Origin: Xestospongia muta
Lineage: Eukaryota > Porifera > Demospongiae > Haplosclerida > Petrosiidae
NCBI GenBank assembly: GCA_963693285.1
Contig: OY848924.1
Location: 4,605,214-4,669,213 of the forward strand
Reading direction: 5' to 3'
DNA length: 64,000 bases
In this document: one piece after another, positions 51,901 through 64,000 of the stretch
How the letters are laid out: every line of letters begins with the position of its first letter
How positions within the stretch are numbered: position 1 is the stretch's first letter
The notes under the pieces: model-generated
Told to the model about the DNA's origin: nothing
Databases searched by the model: none
Seen by the model: the letters and a program-made list of their open reading frames with translations, nothing else
Translations under genes and position numbers: made by a program

Positions 51901-52211
51901 ACCTAGGTACGGAAGCGGAAGGCGGACATCCAATTCTATTTTGAATTTCATATACTCTGCTTTGAAGTTTGCCGACCATATGCAATTCTACTTTGCAGCT
52001 TTCCAAAAATATTCTAATTCCAATTCTATTTTCTATCCTTCGATGGAATATTTAACAGCTAAAATCCTATAGCCCCACCCTAACCGGAAACATGTTGCTT
52101 CGCTCCATTGTAAGAGACAGCTCGTGGTGCTCGTGCTCCGCGTTTTACTTCAATGAGCGATGGAAAGTAGAATTGGAATTGGATGTCCACCTTCAGCTTC
52201 TGTACCTAGGT
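51901..52211. mobile_element. MITE-like element with about 45-bp terminal inverted repeats
   Basis: The left end begins ACCTAGGTACGGAAGC and the right end is its imperfect inverse, ending TGTACCTAGGT. The inverted match extends about 45 bases, including GGACATCCAATTC. The 311-base element is GC-richer in the middle and has no coding frame, as expected for a non-autonomous DNA transposon. A target-site duplication was not clear. Confidence 0.65.
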
Positions 52212-52364
52212 TTCCATATACATCTTCCTGATTCATGATTACAACAGCTAAATCTGTCACTAAAACTCTTACATCTATGAATAAAAGGTCATGATGACTT
52301 AAGTGTGATATCTAAAGTGTATCCTTAGTCTTTTCTTGCCATAGCAGCAGATAATAATACCCAC

Positions 52365-52481
52365 CTTCCATTTTTTGTTCAAATGTTTGTTTAAAGATGC
52401 ACTTGTCTTCACTAACTTTTATTTTCACTAAATACCTGTCAGCTTTAGTCATGGTATAAGAGAAATCCTCTTTTGTGTAGC
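52365..52481 (-). CDS. Single coding exon, gene assignment open
   Basis: Between an acceptor at 52482 and a GTGGGT donor the frame reads YTKEDFSYTMTKADRYLVKI, then KVSEDKCIFKQTFEQKME. The donor phase fits the acceptor at 47519 of the ankyrin-Roc-COR gene in frame, which would make this its first coding exon (ATG at 52452). It fits equally well an exon-like piece at 49548-49597. Not recognised as a known domain. Confidence 0.4.
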
Positions 52482-52706
52482 CTACATGTACAAGAGAATA
52501 GTAGGATTAAAATAGCAACATTATTGTTGTACTGACATGTTTAATAAGTGACATGATTTATGTTATATTCTGTATCTAAGAGACTCTAATTCCTACAACT
52601 AAAAACACAGAAGTCAACATTAACTAAACAATAATAATATTAGCAACTATCTATGTGTTCTTGCGCATTGTATAAATCTCTCACAACATACCATGTGTCT
52701 CTCAAT

Positions 52707-52846
52707 TCAAATTGATCTTTTCATCTTTTCTTCAAGATGAGAGTAAATGACTACTTGCTCTTTGATGTGTTTGTCAAAATAGTCAAGCAGATTTTCAACT
52801 AGTGATTCATTAAAACAATTGGCCTTTGTCTTATTTTCCCCATCTA
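52707..52846 (-). other. Exon-like piece ending in a stop
   Basis: From an acceptor (TTCAG) the minus strand reads DGENKTKANCFNESLVENLL, then DYFDKHIKEQVVIYSHLEEK, then a TGA. The composition is coding-like and helical. It could be a terminal exon of an upstream gene; no partner exon was found in 52847-53700. Confidence 0.3.
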
Positions 52847-55321
52847 CTGAATTATGTCAAAAGAAGCCAGTAGAAATTTATATCTGATCTTCATAATGTA
52901 CACTGAAAATATACACATACAATAGATAAATATATGTATATTTTAAATTTTAAATCAGTTGCATGTATTTGTTTTTCCAGTTGCAATGAAAACTAAAATG
53001 TATAAGTGCAGTTGAGAGGATGAGCTGTTAATTGGGAGTTAAATTTTTAGGTAAGTTTCATTTGTATTTTTAGCTAAATCATTGCATTAACTCTTCTTGA
53101 TTTGATGGCAGAGATAGAGTTTAATTTATCAGGTCATATTACCCTATCATTAATTTAAGCTTCTTTAAGTTTCTAGTGATTATTCCATAGGATAGTACAT
53201 ACTAAGTGTTAAGAGGTAATGTTTATATTCACTTTATACATTGTATTCTCAATGTCTGACACAAGTGACAGTGCAGTCACCAAGTGACAGCCCAGTCAGT
53301 ATATGCATGGTAATTATATTCTATGCTGTAGAATGCAATGAGAACATTATTCTCCATTGTGTTATATATAGTCTGCAATGTAGTATCACAGTAAAATTAA
53401 ACCTCAGTATCATGTATGGTTTAGTGACAAAGCAGGTATATAAATTATAATAGTGTAATTGCATGTTTGAATGTTGATATGTTAGTTTATAATATGAATT
53501 ATGAATGTTTGTAACTTAAAAAGTGTAAATGATGTTTAGAGTCAATACAAATGATTTACTGGTGTTATTAACAAAATAACTATTAATATCATAAAACTTA
53601 TATGTTTGATTTCAATATGTAAATAGATATACATATACTTTTGACAAATGTGACTTACTTCACTATAATTTTATATATTATAGGTAATATTACAATACAA
53701 GGGACTAAACTAGGTAATTTAACAACAACAGTTAGTAACTTTACTTACTTTCATTTCATGTAGATATCACTCATCTTGACAATGTTACTGAGAGAGAAAA
53801 CAATCTGTTAAGTTTGTATTTGAGAGGTGGGGCTTATAAAGATAATTAAAAGGCGGAGCTCATGATCTTGAAAGAAAAGAGAAGACATCCATGTGCAAAG
53901 AAGAAATGAGCCAACTGGACCTCATGTGTCAATATTGCTAGTTTCAATTCAATATAAACTCAACGAAGAAATCTTAGGATAGAGTTCACGAACATTTGGT
54001 ATCATCAAGACACAAGAAGCTGATTAACAGTTACTGAAATAACAAGTAAGAAATAAACAGTAGGCACTCTATGATACTGACGTTTGTCAAATGTAAAGGA
54101 AAAAAAGAGGCTGAAGGTTCAGTTTGTGATTTTTTGCAAGCATTGTCTTATTCAGCTATTATTTTAAATTAACTAAAGGATTATTAGGAAATATTGTCCA
54201 GCATCATACTAATCTGGTCAGCAACTAAAGCAAAAGTAATATCTACACAAACTATAATATTTCTTTCTATGTTAAGTTACAAAAAATTGTGATTCTTGTG
54301 TTTTGTTAAAGTCAAGCAACATTATATTCAGAAGTATCAGTACAACACTGTAGCTATTGTGTATAATTTTAATGTTGAAGTTAATACCTGATATCTACCC
54401 AAATATAGAATTTAGTTCTATCACCTGATTATTACCTCCTGAATACATTTAAAAGGTAGCACCTGAAAAAATAGCCCTATCTATTGTCCATAAATTATTA
54501 TGATACAGTTCATTCATTTTTATTATTCATTTCAATTTTAAATGTTACATATATATTGTGATATTATACAGGTCAGTTGTTACTGGTAGCTATTGAAAAG
54601 ATGATCTTTCAAGTTGATACCATCCGAACCATTCCACCAAACAACTCAAGAAGTATCTACCCTTTGTTGTCTACACATCAGTGGTTATGAGCCATCATTA
54701 TAGTCAGGTTAGAGATGGTGATATCTCACTTGTAACAGACATTAATGCAAAATTAATGCTTTTTTGTACTGATGTTTAAATATTAGTGTCTAGAGCATAG
54801 TATTAATTTCTCATTAATGTATAGCATCTATTACTGGCACTCTAGACATAACCGTTAATGATATAATAAACTGGATATGCAGTTCTCCCTTTCTATGATT
54901 GCTCTAGTTTTAATTTTAATGATGTAGAATTATATTAAAAGTTGTTTGATGATGATAAGAATAGAGTGATGACAGCTCATACAAATTATAGCAATTATTA
55001 AAGTCTATTTATTCAACAAATAATAACCTAATCTAGTAACTGTCTGAAGATTTCTTCTCAACTATAGCTGATTATATACAATTATAATAGCTATGATGCA
55101 GTCATGTCACATTCATTAGTGTATATACAAGTATATGATTGGATGTAATGCTAGTTAGAATTGTACTTTAAATGCATATATTTAAAAACAGTATTACTAA
55201 ATAGTAGCACTCAAAAGAGTTTAGACGCTCATGTCTTACTCATTAATAATAGTGCTTGATGTTATCTACTTAGACAATGTGCAGTATATAACATTACATC
55301 TTGTATTTCTTTGGATGATTG
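52847..55321. other. No clear gene
   Basis: Open pieces on the plus strand (about 53755-53810 and 54573-54690) have acceptor-like borders but no recognisable domain. A TATAAA box-like site lies near 53835. Otherwise AT-rich. Confidence 0.35.
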
Positions 55322-55951
55322 TGACTTGAAGCCACAAAATATTCTCATCAGTCAAGGTGTTATCAAATATCTGCTGACTTTGGTCTCTCAGAGTAATTAA
55401 TGACTATGTTGTCAATACATGTTAGCTATCACAAGTACAAATAAACCTTGTGTGTGTTAAGTTATTGTCCATGTTGTATGCATGTTCTCCTATCAATCAC
55501 TGGTATCTAACATAATCCAACAATGCCTTCCAGTATTATTACACAGACACACATGCACATATATCATGGATAGTAGTATTAAGCTAGTACACTTCATTGT
55601 GAAGTACTGTAACACTGCAGTCTTTAACTAACTCAGTACATTATACATGTACCCAAGTGTGACTAATGGTTAATTATTAATAAGTCGCTTGCTTTAATTA
55701 AGAAAAAAAATATACATTTATGTCCTGAATAAAGAAAAAAAGAACACTGTTTCTTTTAGTAGTAGATGATATATTAGTCAGTATTAAGATGGAGTAAAAT
55801 TAGATTGTGTTGATCAATATTTACTTTTTATAGTAAAATAAAATAATAGAAAATATTTAAAAAGACCTTGATTTGTGTACACAATTAGTTCATCAGAAAA
55901 CCCTCTGGCACTCAGTATATTTGATGTAGGTTGCTTCATTATTAGTCTGTT

Positions 55952-56403
55952 TGCCTAGCTAGCCACATAAAGGGGAAATAGGTTGGAGTGACATGATGTT
56001 ATCACAACTAATTCTAGACTCAATATGGCTATGAGGATGAAATACTTTGCATGTAATTGTGTTGGTTGACAGGTTGCCCTGTTAAACTGCAACAGTTGTG
56101 AAGCTACATTTATTAGATGTAAATACTATTTAATCTTGTGTTTGTTGATTGTTAGCAGTGTTTGGAGTAATGGGGATTTGGTTTCCTAGTTAGCCACATA
56201 AAGGAGAAGTAGGTTGGAGTGTCATGATGTTATCACAACTAATATTAGACTCAATATGGCTATGGGAGTGAAATACTTTGTATATAATTGATGTTGGTGA
56301 CAGGTTGCCATGTTAAACTGCAACAGATGTGAAGCTACATTTATTAATTTTATTTAAACTTGTGTTTGTTGATTGTTAGCACTGTTTGGAGTTCTGGGAT
56401 TTT
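55952..56403. repeat. Tandem pair of about 230-bp units
   Basis: Units 55952-56180 and about 56183-56403 share long blocks such as AGCCACATAAAGG, TGTCATGATGTTATCACAAC-like and GTTAAACTGCAACAG, at an offset of 231 bases. Non-coding. Confidence 0.75.
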
Positions 56404-56544
56404 TCTTGAAGGTTTCTGTATCAGTGTCACTGTATAATAGATACTACTTATGATTACTTTTACTACTACTTGTTATAATGATGAATTCCTGGTAGAATTA
56501 ACTCCTTGTACTGGTACACTACTGTTGATATAGCTAGCTTGTGT

Positions 56545-57387
56545 TAACTTCTCTCTCTCCCTTCCCCTCCCCCCCCCCCCCCCTCTCTCTCTCTCTCTGT
56601 AAAAAACAATCCAATGAGTGTCAAGTTTTAAAAGACAGTCATTAGTTGTACAACTGTAGACCATATTTATGTATTAGCAAACATCTTATTGCAAATCAAT
56701 GATATATCTTGGTACATCATCCTGATGTGTGGTCTTCAGAACCTAAGTGAAAAAATTTAATTTTATTACTATAAATTTAAGTGGGTTTTCAAGTCAACCA
56801 GGACCACACTTATAGCTGTAGGATGAATGTGCACTGAGACATGCTATTGATTTTTATAAACCTTAGCATCTTATCATATTATACAAACAAAGAGTAGAAT
56901 GATGTGTGGGTATGGATATGTGTACATACATTTATAGTTACAAATGCAACTAAACTCTCTCTCTCTCTCTCTCTGTAAAAAAAACAATGCAATGAGTGTC
57001 AAGTTCTAAAAGATAGTTAATAGTTGTACAACTATAGACCATATTAGCAAACATATTATTGAAAATCAATGATATATCCCAGTGCATCATCCTGATGTGT
57101 GGTCTTCAGCAACCAATGTGAAAAAATTTAATTTTATTACTATGAATTTAAGTGGGTTTTCAAGTCAACCAGGACCACACTCATAGTTGTGTGGATGAAT
57201 GTACACTGAGACATGTTATTGATTTTTATAAACCTTAGTATCATATCATATTATACTAACAAAGAGTAGGATGATGATGTGTGTGTATGGATGTGTGTAC
57301 ATACATTTATAGTTACAAATGCAACTAAATTTCTCTCTATATATATAAAAAATCAATGCAATGAATGTCTCTGTCTCTGTCTCTCTG

Positions 57388-57421
<34 letters not shown>

Positions 57422-57428
57422 TCTCTCT
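56545..57428 (+). repeat. Two tandem copies of a fold-back repeat with (CT)n tracts
   Basis: Unit: (CT)n, then GTAAAAAACAAT, then about 330 bases that include an inverted pair around AAATCAAT(G)ATAT. Copies start at about 56545 and 56957, and a third (CT)n at 57361-57428 runs into the gap. A poly-C run of 14-15 bases occurs at about 56567-56582. Confidence 0.7.
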
Positions 57429-57628
57429 NNNNNNNNNNNNNNNNNNNNNNNNNNNNNNNNNNNNNNNNNNNNNNNNNNNNNNNNNNNNNNNNNNNNNNNN
57501 NNNNNNNNNNNNNNNNNNNNNNNNNNNNNNNNNNNNNNNNNNNNNNNNNNNNNNNNNNNNNNNNNNNNNNNNNNNNNNNNNNNNNNNNNNNNNNNNNNNN
57601 NNNNNNNNNNNNNNNNNNNNNNNNNNNN
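57429..57628. other. Assembly gap (200 N)
   Basis: Exactly 200 undetermined bases, starting inside a (CT)n tract of the repeat family. The length is probably a placeholder. Confidence 0.99.
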
Positions 57629-58180
57629 ATGAAAATACCCTAGTTATGATGGCAGCTATGCCACAGCTATGACAATTGACAATATAGTTTAACCACGTCA
57701 TAATGAATATGACATAAACTATTTTTTCTTGATAATAACATTGCTTTTAGGATATTTGTTAGTGAAGTCATTTGAAGATACAACAGAAATAGCTCACAGT
57801 CAAATGATGATGAGCAAGCAAATAATTAGATGATATGTGAGTATCTGTCAAGTATGCATAGCTACAAGGAGATTTTCAGAACAGATAAAAAGTGAAATTA
57901 CCATAACTTTAGAACAAAATATTATTATGAACAGACAAACTGACTGATAGAGCAAATACTATATCCTTTGTCCATACACAGTGCAGGTAAGAATTAACAA
58001 TGTTTTAAATTAATGCATGTAACATAAAAGACAAGGATATTCCATTGTATTGTTATAGATGTCATAGAGGTAGTGATAAGGCTGTTAGTAAGAACACTTA
58101 ATTGTAAGATTTGGTAACTTATAGCTATTGATAGTTGCTATTGTTAATAGAACACATGTACAAACTTACATGAACATGAT

Positions 58181-58809
<629 letters not shown>

Positions 58810-58923
58810 GTATGTAATTAGGGGCACAGATCTCCAGAGATATTACTACAATCTTTTTATAGTAAAGCAGTAGATAGATGGAGTGTAGGATCTATTGTAG
58901 CTGAAATGTACATTGGAAGAGAA

Positions 58924-59589
58924 GTAAGCATGTAACACAGTTTAATCAAGACCTTGTATTATTCTAAATTTAAAAATTTGTAGTTTTGTTTTACTATGAA
59001 ATATCTTTAATAGAGCTGTTTGTTATGTGTGTTGTTAAGTATGAAGACCATACATAATAAATCCATCTCTTTTTTTGTTCATTTTTTTATGCTGTCTTGT
59101 CTCTCTAATAATAGTAATAATAAAGTTGTCAAAAGCACAAATAATTTATTTGTGATCAGTGATTACTTCAGTAATCACTTTTTTTCATTTTCCTTTGCTG
59201 AATGCCTTTTTGAGTTCAAACTAAATTCAATTGATCAATGTTATGAATTTTTCTATTGATGTACTAAATAACACTTCTTTTTGATGAGTATGTTCTGAAA
59301 TTATATTCTCACAATTAATAAAAACAGATCTTAATAATTATTTTTATGTAATTCTTTATTCTAATCATTATCATGTTTAAAGGAAAAATAAAGGATGTCA
59401 TATGTTCAAAGACATCAGTACTAATCTTGACATTATAGATCTTAAGTAACTGCATTACTATTAAGATGCTTTATAATATGACACATGTATTTGTAACACC
59501 TCTTACAACATCCCATTATACACATCATGAATGTGCTCACTTGTATCATTTGTAAATGAAGTGAGGAAGACCCAGTATTTAGAGATCAT
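58924..59589. other. Intron-like AT-rich sequence
   Basis: No exon recognised; partly shared with the inverted copy at about 49620-49660. Confidence 0.4.
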
Positions 59590-59714
59590 TGAAGTCCCAC
59601 CCATTTCACATCATGCCATCATGTGATAATAACTTATATACCATATACAAAGTACTTTGCAAAGACATTGACAAGGAAGGTTCCAGATTGAACGGTGTCT
59701 GTCATCCAGTTGAT
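59590..59714 (+). other. Exon-like piece of unknown family
   Basis: Open frame ending at a perfect GTAAGT donor (59715): SHPFHIMPSCDNNLYTIYKV, then LCKDIDKEGSRLNGVCHPVD. A paralogous, frame-broken version exists on the minus strand at 49190-49075. It follows the kinase exon but does not match the kinase C-lobe. Confidence 0.35.
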
Positions 59715-61389
59715 GTAAGTAAATAAAGTGCTGTTTTTTTATTGTTAACAGTGTTCCTACTTTTTAAAAACTTAAAATATTATGTTATTATTAATGTACT
59801 AGTATGTGTCAGCATCCAAGCACTACTCATATAGTCATCCTCTCCTCCTAGTGGTAAATGAACAAAGGGTTTGGTCAGTATATAGCTCTTGTTTAGAGAA
59901 ATACTCTAGTGAACAATCGGTGCCACATGCATAGGCCTAACATTTTTAAAGTTGCTGACTCCACCAAAAGTTGCACAACAATGACTATTTTATTCATGCA
60001 CTGCAGGTTTTTATTCATAGATTATGCACCAAGATTGAGGTAGTATATGAATTTTACATTGTTGGTTGCATGCGCAGACCAGATGTACATAAACTACACA
60101 AGCTCACTGGAATGATCCAAGATTAGTATATTTTGATCTCTAGCACATAAACCTTTAAAAATTACATGTTAAAGTGCATGGTCCAATTATACAAATGGAC
60201 CAGATCTAAAGCTTGAACTATCTTGCAAATGTTTGATTTAAATTTCTGCTCTAGATATGTTGTGCTTACGCTTTGTGTATCAAGATCTGCTTAATATAAC
60301 TTTAGCTAACATATAGAGAATATTGACATTTTTTAAACAGTAGAAGAAATAATGGGCTATGCTAGTCTCTAGTTCACTGACTGGACCTGACCTATCCATA
60401 GCAGTAGATGCTATATATTAAACTTGCCATGTTAATTTGTGCTCTATCCCTTAAACACTAAAACCATAAGCTCAAAATTAATAATCAAGCCAGAGATGCA
60501 TTGTCTATTAAGATCCGTTGGCCCAGTCTGGTTAGTGAATTAGATATCAGCATTAAAGTGTATGACGCTCTTTTAGTATATAACATCACCTGCAGGAGTG
60601 TGTAATTAGCCTAGTTTTTAGGACGGTTTAGGGGTGGAGTTAGGTACTTCATTGGCCCCACTGGTTCATCCATGCGCGCCGTATATATGGCAAGAAATCA
60701 GTAACAAAATATAAATGTAACGATGTAGATTTAAACAACGTACCTAAGGTGTTGTGTTTACATCCTTCTGTCAACTCTGTGTTATAATTACGGCGGCCTA
60801 TACGTCTTAAATGTCCCACTTATCTTCCGTACGACGGGCTATACTTTCTGCATGGGGTTTGTCAATAGATCAAAAAGTGTTACTAACGCTCACCGTAATT
60901 TTGACTGTCCTTCTAAGCTGAGGTACGTCAAGACTATACTTAGTCTTTTCGCATTTGGTTGTCTGCAAATTAACAAAGAAAACAACAGAACTGGTCCATA
61001 AACTCTAAACGTACTCTTAACGTAGGACTAATATCGTCGTAAAAGAAATAAAAAGTAATAAGAAAAGTAAAAATACAGTAATGGCTGTATTAACAACCTT
61101 TCTCTCCATCACAGCATATCCTTTATTACGCCACCAAGAATTACTCTAATCTCTTTTCAAAATTGATATTTATGGCAACGAAAATGTGTGGGTGTGTAGT
61201 GATTAACCCTTTATCTACTTCATAGCGACACAGTCGCGCCCCACAAGATCATATTCATCATACATATATATAATTCATAGCATGGATCAATGATTAGAGA
61301 ATGCATGTGAAAGCGAAAAAATAGTAGATTCATTTATGATATAAAATCTGGATTAATTGTGTTTACAAATGACCATTATGAATGAATGT
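59715..61389. other. Intergenic, with a GC-richer patch at about 60540-61060
   Basis: The patch has more CG dinucleotides (GCGCGCC, CGACGG) and an ATG-led plus-strand frame at 60853 (MGFVNRSKSVTNAHRNFDCP) ending at a GTACGT donor-like site. It may be a promoter or first exon; no downstream partner was secured. Confidence 0.3.
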
Positions 61390-62250
61390 CCATTCTGCCC
61401 TCAAGAAGGGCAATTTCAATTAAAGCTTCATTGATCTCTACATGAGCTGGATGTCTGGAGGCATATCATAATCTATGGAAGCACATGATACCTGATTGAA
61501 GCATGGAAAATTAAGGCAACAGTTTAGCCAGTCCATGATTTGGCATATGGCTTGTTAAGTTTGAGGGCAATCATATTTGTCAGTTCTTGTACCAACTCTA
61601 CCTATACTACCTGAAGATGTGAAAATAAGTGACATGGTGTGTAACAGCATGTTCTATCTCCCTTACTCTCCGATCATATATAGGCTTTCCTTTTATCGTG
61701 TTCATTACTTCTGTAATAGGTTTCCAGGGGTAGAATTTGATATGATTGTACGTGCAAAGGGATTGAATATCCTAACATCAATTAAAACACATTATCTATC
61801 ATTCCCTCAAAATTCCTGAGCTTTCATGTCCAAACATGGCCACTCTTCTCTGTTTGCAGTCCTTTAAGGCCATGTCTTCTCCATGAAGTACTTGTAGTTG
61901 AGGCTCAAATCCAACATTGTGGAATTATGAACTAGCCTCATTGAGTCAGATAGAAGGGAACCTCCAGAGAAATAATTCAATGCATGATTGACTGTAAATT
62001 GCTTGTTGTACATATAGTCAGTAGGAAGCAAAGCAGGACGCAATCCATAGCACAGTAGAGAGCATCTTTAAGGCCTCTTTGTGTAGGGCAAAGTTGTGTT
62101 GAGCAATTAGTAAAGCGTAAGCCAATCAGACACTCCTTTTTCTTTTGCAACTTCCACAGCACATTTAAGTGAAGTAGGAAACAATGCAAATAGTTTAGTT
62201 GCAAACATTGTTTGTACCTCTCTCCTCTCCTTTTAATCTTCTTTCTTGGC
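61390..62250 (-). mobile_element. LINE ORF2 C-terminal relic
   Basis: Minus-strand frames give pieces matching the region after the reverse transcriptase of a non-LTR family I recognise from sponges and cnidarians: LCYGLRPALLPTDYMYNKQF, then TVNHALNYFSGGS, then DVRIFNPFA, then a degraded EHDKRKAY block. Several stops and frameshifts are present. Only a 3' part of the element remains. Confidence 0.65.
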
Positions 62251-62494
62251 ATCAATTTGACCACAGATTGCTTCATAATGAAAGTGTTTTGCTAGCTTTT
62301 CTTAAAAGGTTGATGATATACATGGGAGCAGTAATGTTTCTAAAATAGTTATATTGGTTCCAAATTTGAGCTTGGTTCAACTCTAAATGTTAAAAATGAT
62401 AGTCCTTTTATTTACTTTAATGTTACGTTATTTTACTCAAGATGATGTTACCATGATAAGAACATACATTTCATCTATTTTGTTAAATACAGTG

Positions 62495-62496
<2 letters not shown>

Positions 62497-62529
<33 letters not shown>
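62497..62529. repeat. (AT)n microsatellite
   Basis: Pure AT dinucleotide run upstream of the right-edge gene. Confidence 0.85.
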
Positions 62530-62531
<2 letters not shown>

Positions 62532-62641
62532 GTAGTTATATAGAAAACACATTTTGTTACGTAGTGTATAACTGATATATGTATATTTATATCTAATGAT
62601 CTATTAGAGCTCAAATCATTAGTACTAACCCTCTCCTATGA

Positions 62642-64000
62642 ATGGCAGCTCAACTTACAGGGAGAAAGCAGGAAAGAATTGTAAGTTTATCAATAAATAT
62701 TACAGTATACTACATGTGTTAGTTTAAAATAGAAAACATTATATATTATTACTAAGTATGGTAACACTGAATATGTAGAGATAGGCACAGAAAAATGGCT
62801 AGCAGATTCAATCTATTATATTATATTGTGAAGTAACTGTTAAGTTACCTCGTTGGTTTGTTTCAGCAGCTACTTGCCATTATTGATTATGTTACAGCTA
62901 GTAAGTTCATTGATAATGTTATAAAGTACTACTAAAATAGAGAACCGGGAACTAGCTAAACAATCAAATTGTTCCTCTTCTCATTCTTCTTTTATGTACT
63001 AGCATAATATTGTGTGGATTTTTTCTAATGAGTCTATTATGATAGAAAAGAGTACTTGGAAATAGACTCCACAGCTTCTTCATAACTCACATTGTTCAAG
63101 TGATATATATAGTCTCACATAATAAATGTAGTTGTGTATGATTTACAATGACTTGTTTTCCTGTTATATAGGACTATGAACATTTTGAGTATTGGGTTGG
63201 AAAGAAAAAAATACATGACTTTCAGAAAGGAGCAAACATAAATAATTGGCAATATGTAAATCCTATTAATTTACCTTTAACCTACTATTATTATTTGCAA
63301 TTACTAACTTAACAATTAATTCAAAATAATATTGTAGATTTAATGAGTGTTAATTATTTTTCCCAAATCTAATTAAAACTTCAACACTTACGCAATTTTT
63401 TAATTATTATTCTATTTGTTAAAGTTACTGAATTAGTGTCCACAATTAATAACATACATGATCTTTACATGTAGTATTTTTAATATTGTCTTATAATTTA
63501 ATTAGATGAAAACATATCTATGTACACACAATACAAACTATTACTTTTCATTGATATGTATCATTAATTAAGACATTACTATCACACAAAATAATGTAAT
63601 TGGATTTTTTTCATATATTTAAATGTCTTTGTTTATCAAATAGATTGTTTGGGGTGTTGTACACATAAATCATACTCATCATACTGATGCTTACATCTAT
63701 GATTGTAACACAATAGTACAACTCTTAGAAAATGCAGGAGCTACTCCTGATTATGTAAGTGTATACATGTATGTAGTTGAGGTCAATGTTGGAATAACTC
63801 AAGTGTTTGATTTTTACATTGATATTATGCACATGTACATACTTACATTATTATGTCTCCTATTTCTTGCCTAAGTCCTTATACACATAACAATACATGT
63901 AATGGGTAATTATTATGACATTTACTGATATAATTGTTTTGCACCTATGTTCTGTTTTTTTCCAGATTATGTTTCCTTTAATATTAGTTTCTATAGCTAG
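62642..64000 (+). CDS. Ankyrin gene 5' end, inverted paralogue of the Roco gene (runs off the window)
   Basis: Three phase-0 exons on the plus strand: 62642-62680 (MAAQLTGRKQERI), 63172-63255 (DYEHFEYWVGKKKIHDFQKG, then ANINNWQY) and 63644-63754 (IVWGVVHINHTHHTDAYIYD, then CNTIVQLLENAGATPDY). All have GTAAGT/GTAAAT donors. The first mirrors the start and QKRI end of the Roco gene's first two exons, the second its exon 46486-46587, and the third matches exon 46283-46393 in length (111 bases) and in ENAGATPDY; even the following intron is shared (to about 63850). The acidic minisatellite is absent. The remaining gene lies beyond 64000, so I cannot say whether it has a Roc-COR part. Confidence 0.55.

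Noticed and set aside
57246..57701. Open frames spanning the gap
   Set aside because: They exist only because undetermined bases are read as open.
59020..59259. 79-codon plus-strand open frame
   Set aside because: AT-rich, Ser/Phe-rich by composition, overlaps sequence shared with the non-coding inverted copy; no domain.
62873..62906. Possible exon (QLLAIIDYVTA) in the right-edge ankyrin gene
   Set aside because: Its length is not a multiple of three and would break the phase-0 chain of the flanking exons.

Overview
The window reads as AT-rich metazoan nuclear DNA, most likely from a demosponge of the Amphimedon type. This is inferred from very short introns with GTAAGT/AG borders, many small exons, ankyrin/Roc/death-fold genes of the kind expanded in sponges, and relics of several transposon classes. 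I saw no bacterial operon structure, tRNA, rRNA or CRISPR array. One 200-base assembly gap lies at 57429-57628.

Two large genes, both on the minus strand, dominate. The first (21480 to 4113) has roughly fifty small exons and encodes an IP3-receptor/ryanodine-receptor superfamily calcium-release channel. It runs from an N-terminal beta-trefoil/MIR-type region through RIH-like helical repeats to a transmembrane pore and a C-terminal CFIC...HH zinc-binding tail. Its pore loop lacks the GGGxGD filter of the family and its ligand-binding region looks altered, which makes it the most unusual protein here. A small death-domain gene (about 23095-21568) ends 88 bases upstream of its start. A decayed inverted copy of its central exons lies at 24120-25990.

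The second gene (47469 to 27660) has a frame-consistent model of 20 exons and 1490 residues: acidic 15-residue repeats, about eleven ankyrin repeats (mostly one per phase-0 exon), a Roc GTPase, COR, a death domain and a C-terminal CARD-like domain. This is a sensor/switch/death-fold-adaptor arrangement. The ankyrin exons have multiplied by tandem duplication of whole exon-intron units of 1.2 kb and 1.0 kb. An inverted paralogue of its 5' end starts at 62642 and runs off the right edge.

The rest (1-4100, 26-27.6 kb, 48-62.6 kb) is repeat-rich. It holds a CDK4/6-like kinase gene or pseudogene, a MITE, a fold-back repeat family carrying long (CT)n tracts, and relics of Ty3/gypsy, Helitron, LINE and Ulp1-protease elements. 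The sequence does not show that the two main genes work together; calcium release and a GTPase/death-fold switch could each be signalling components.
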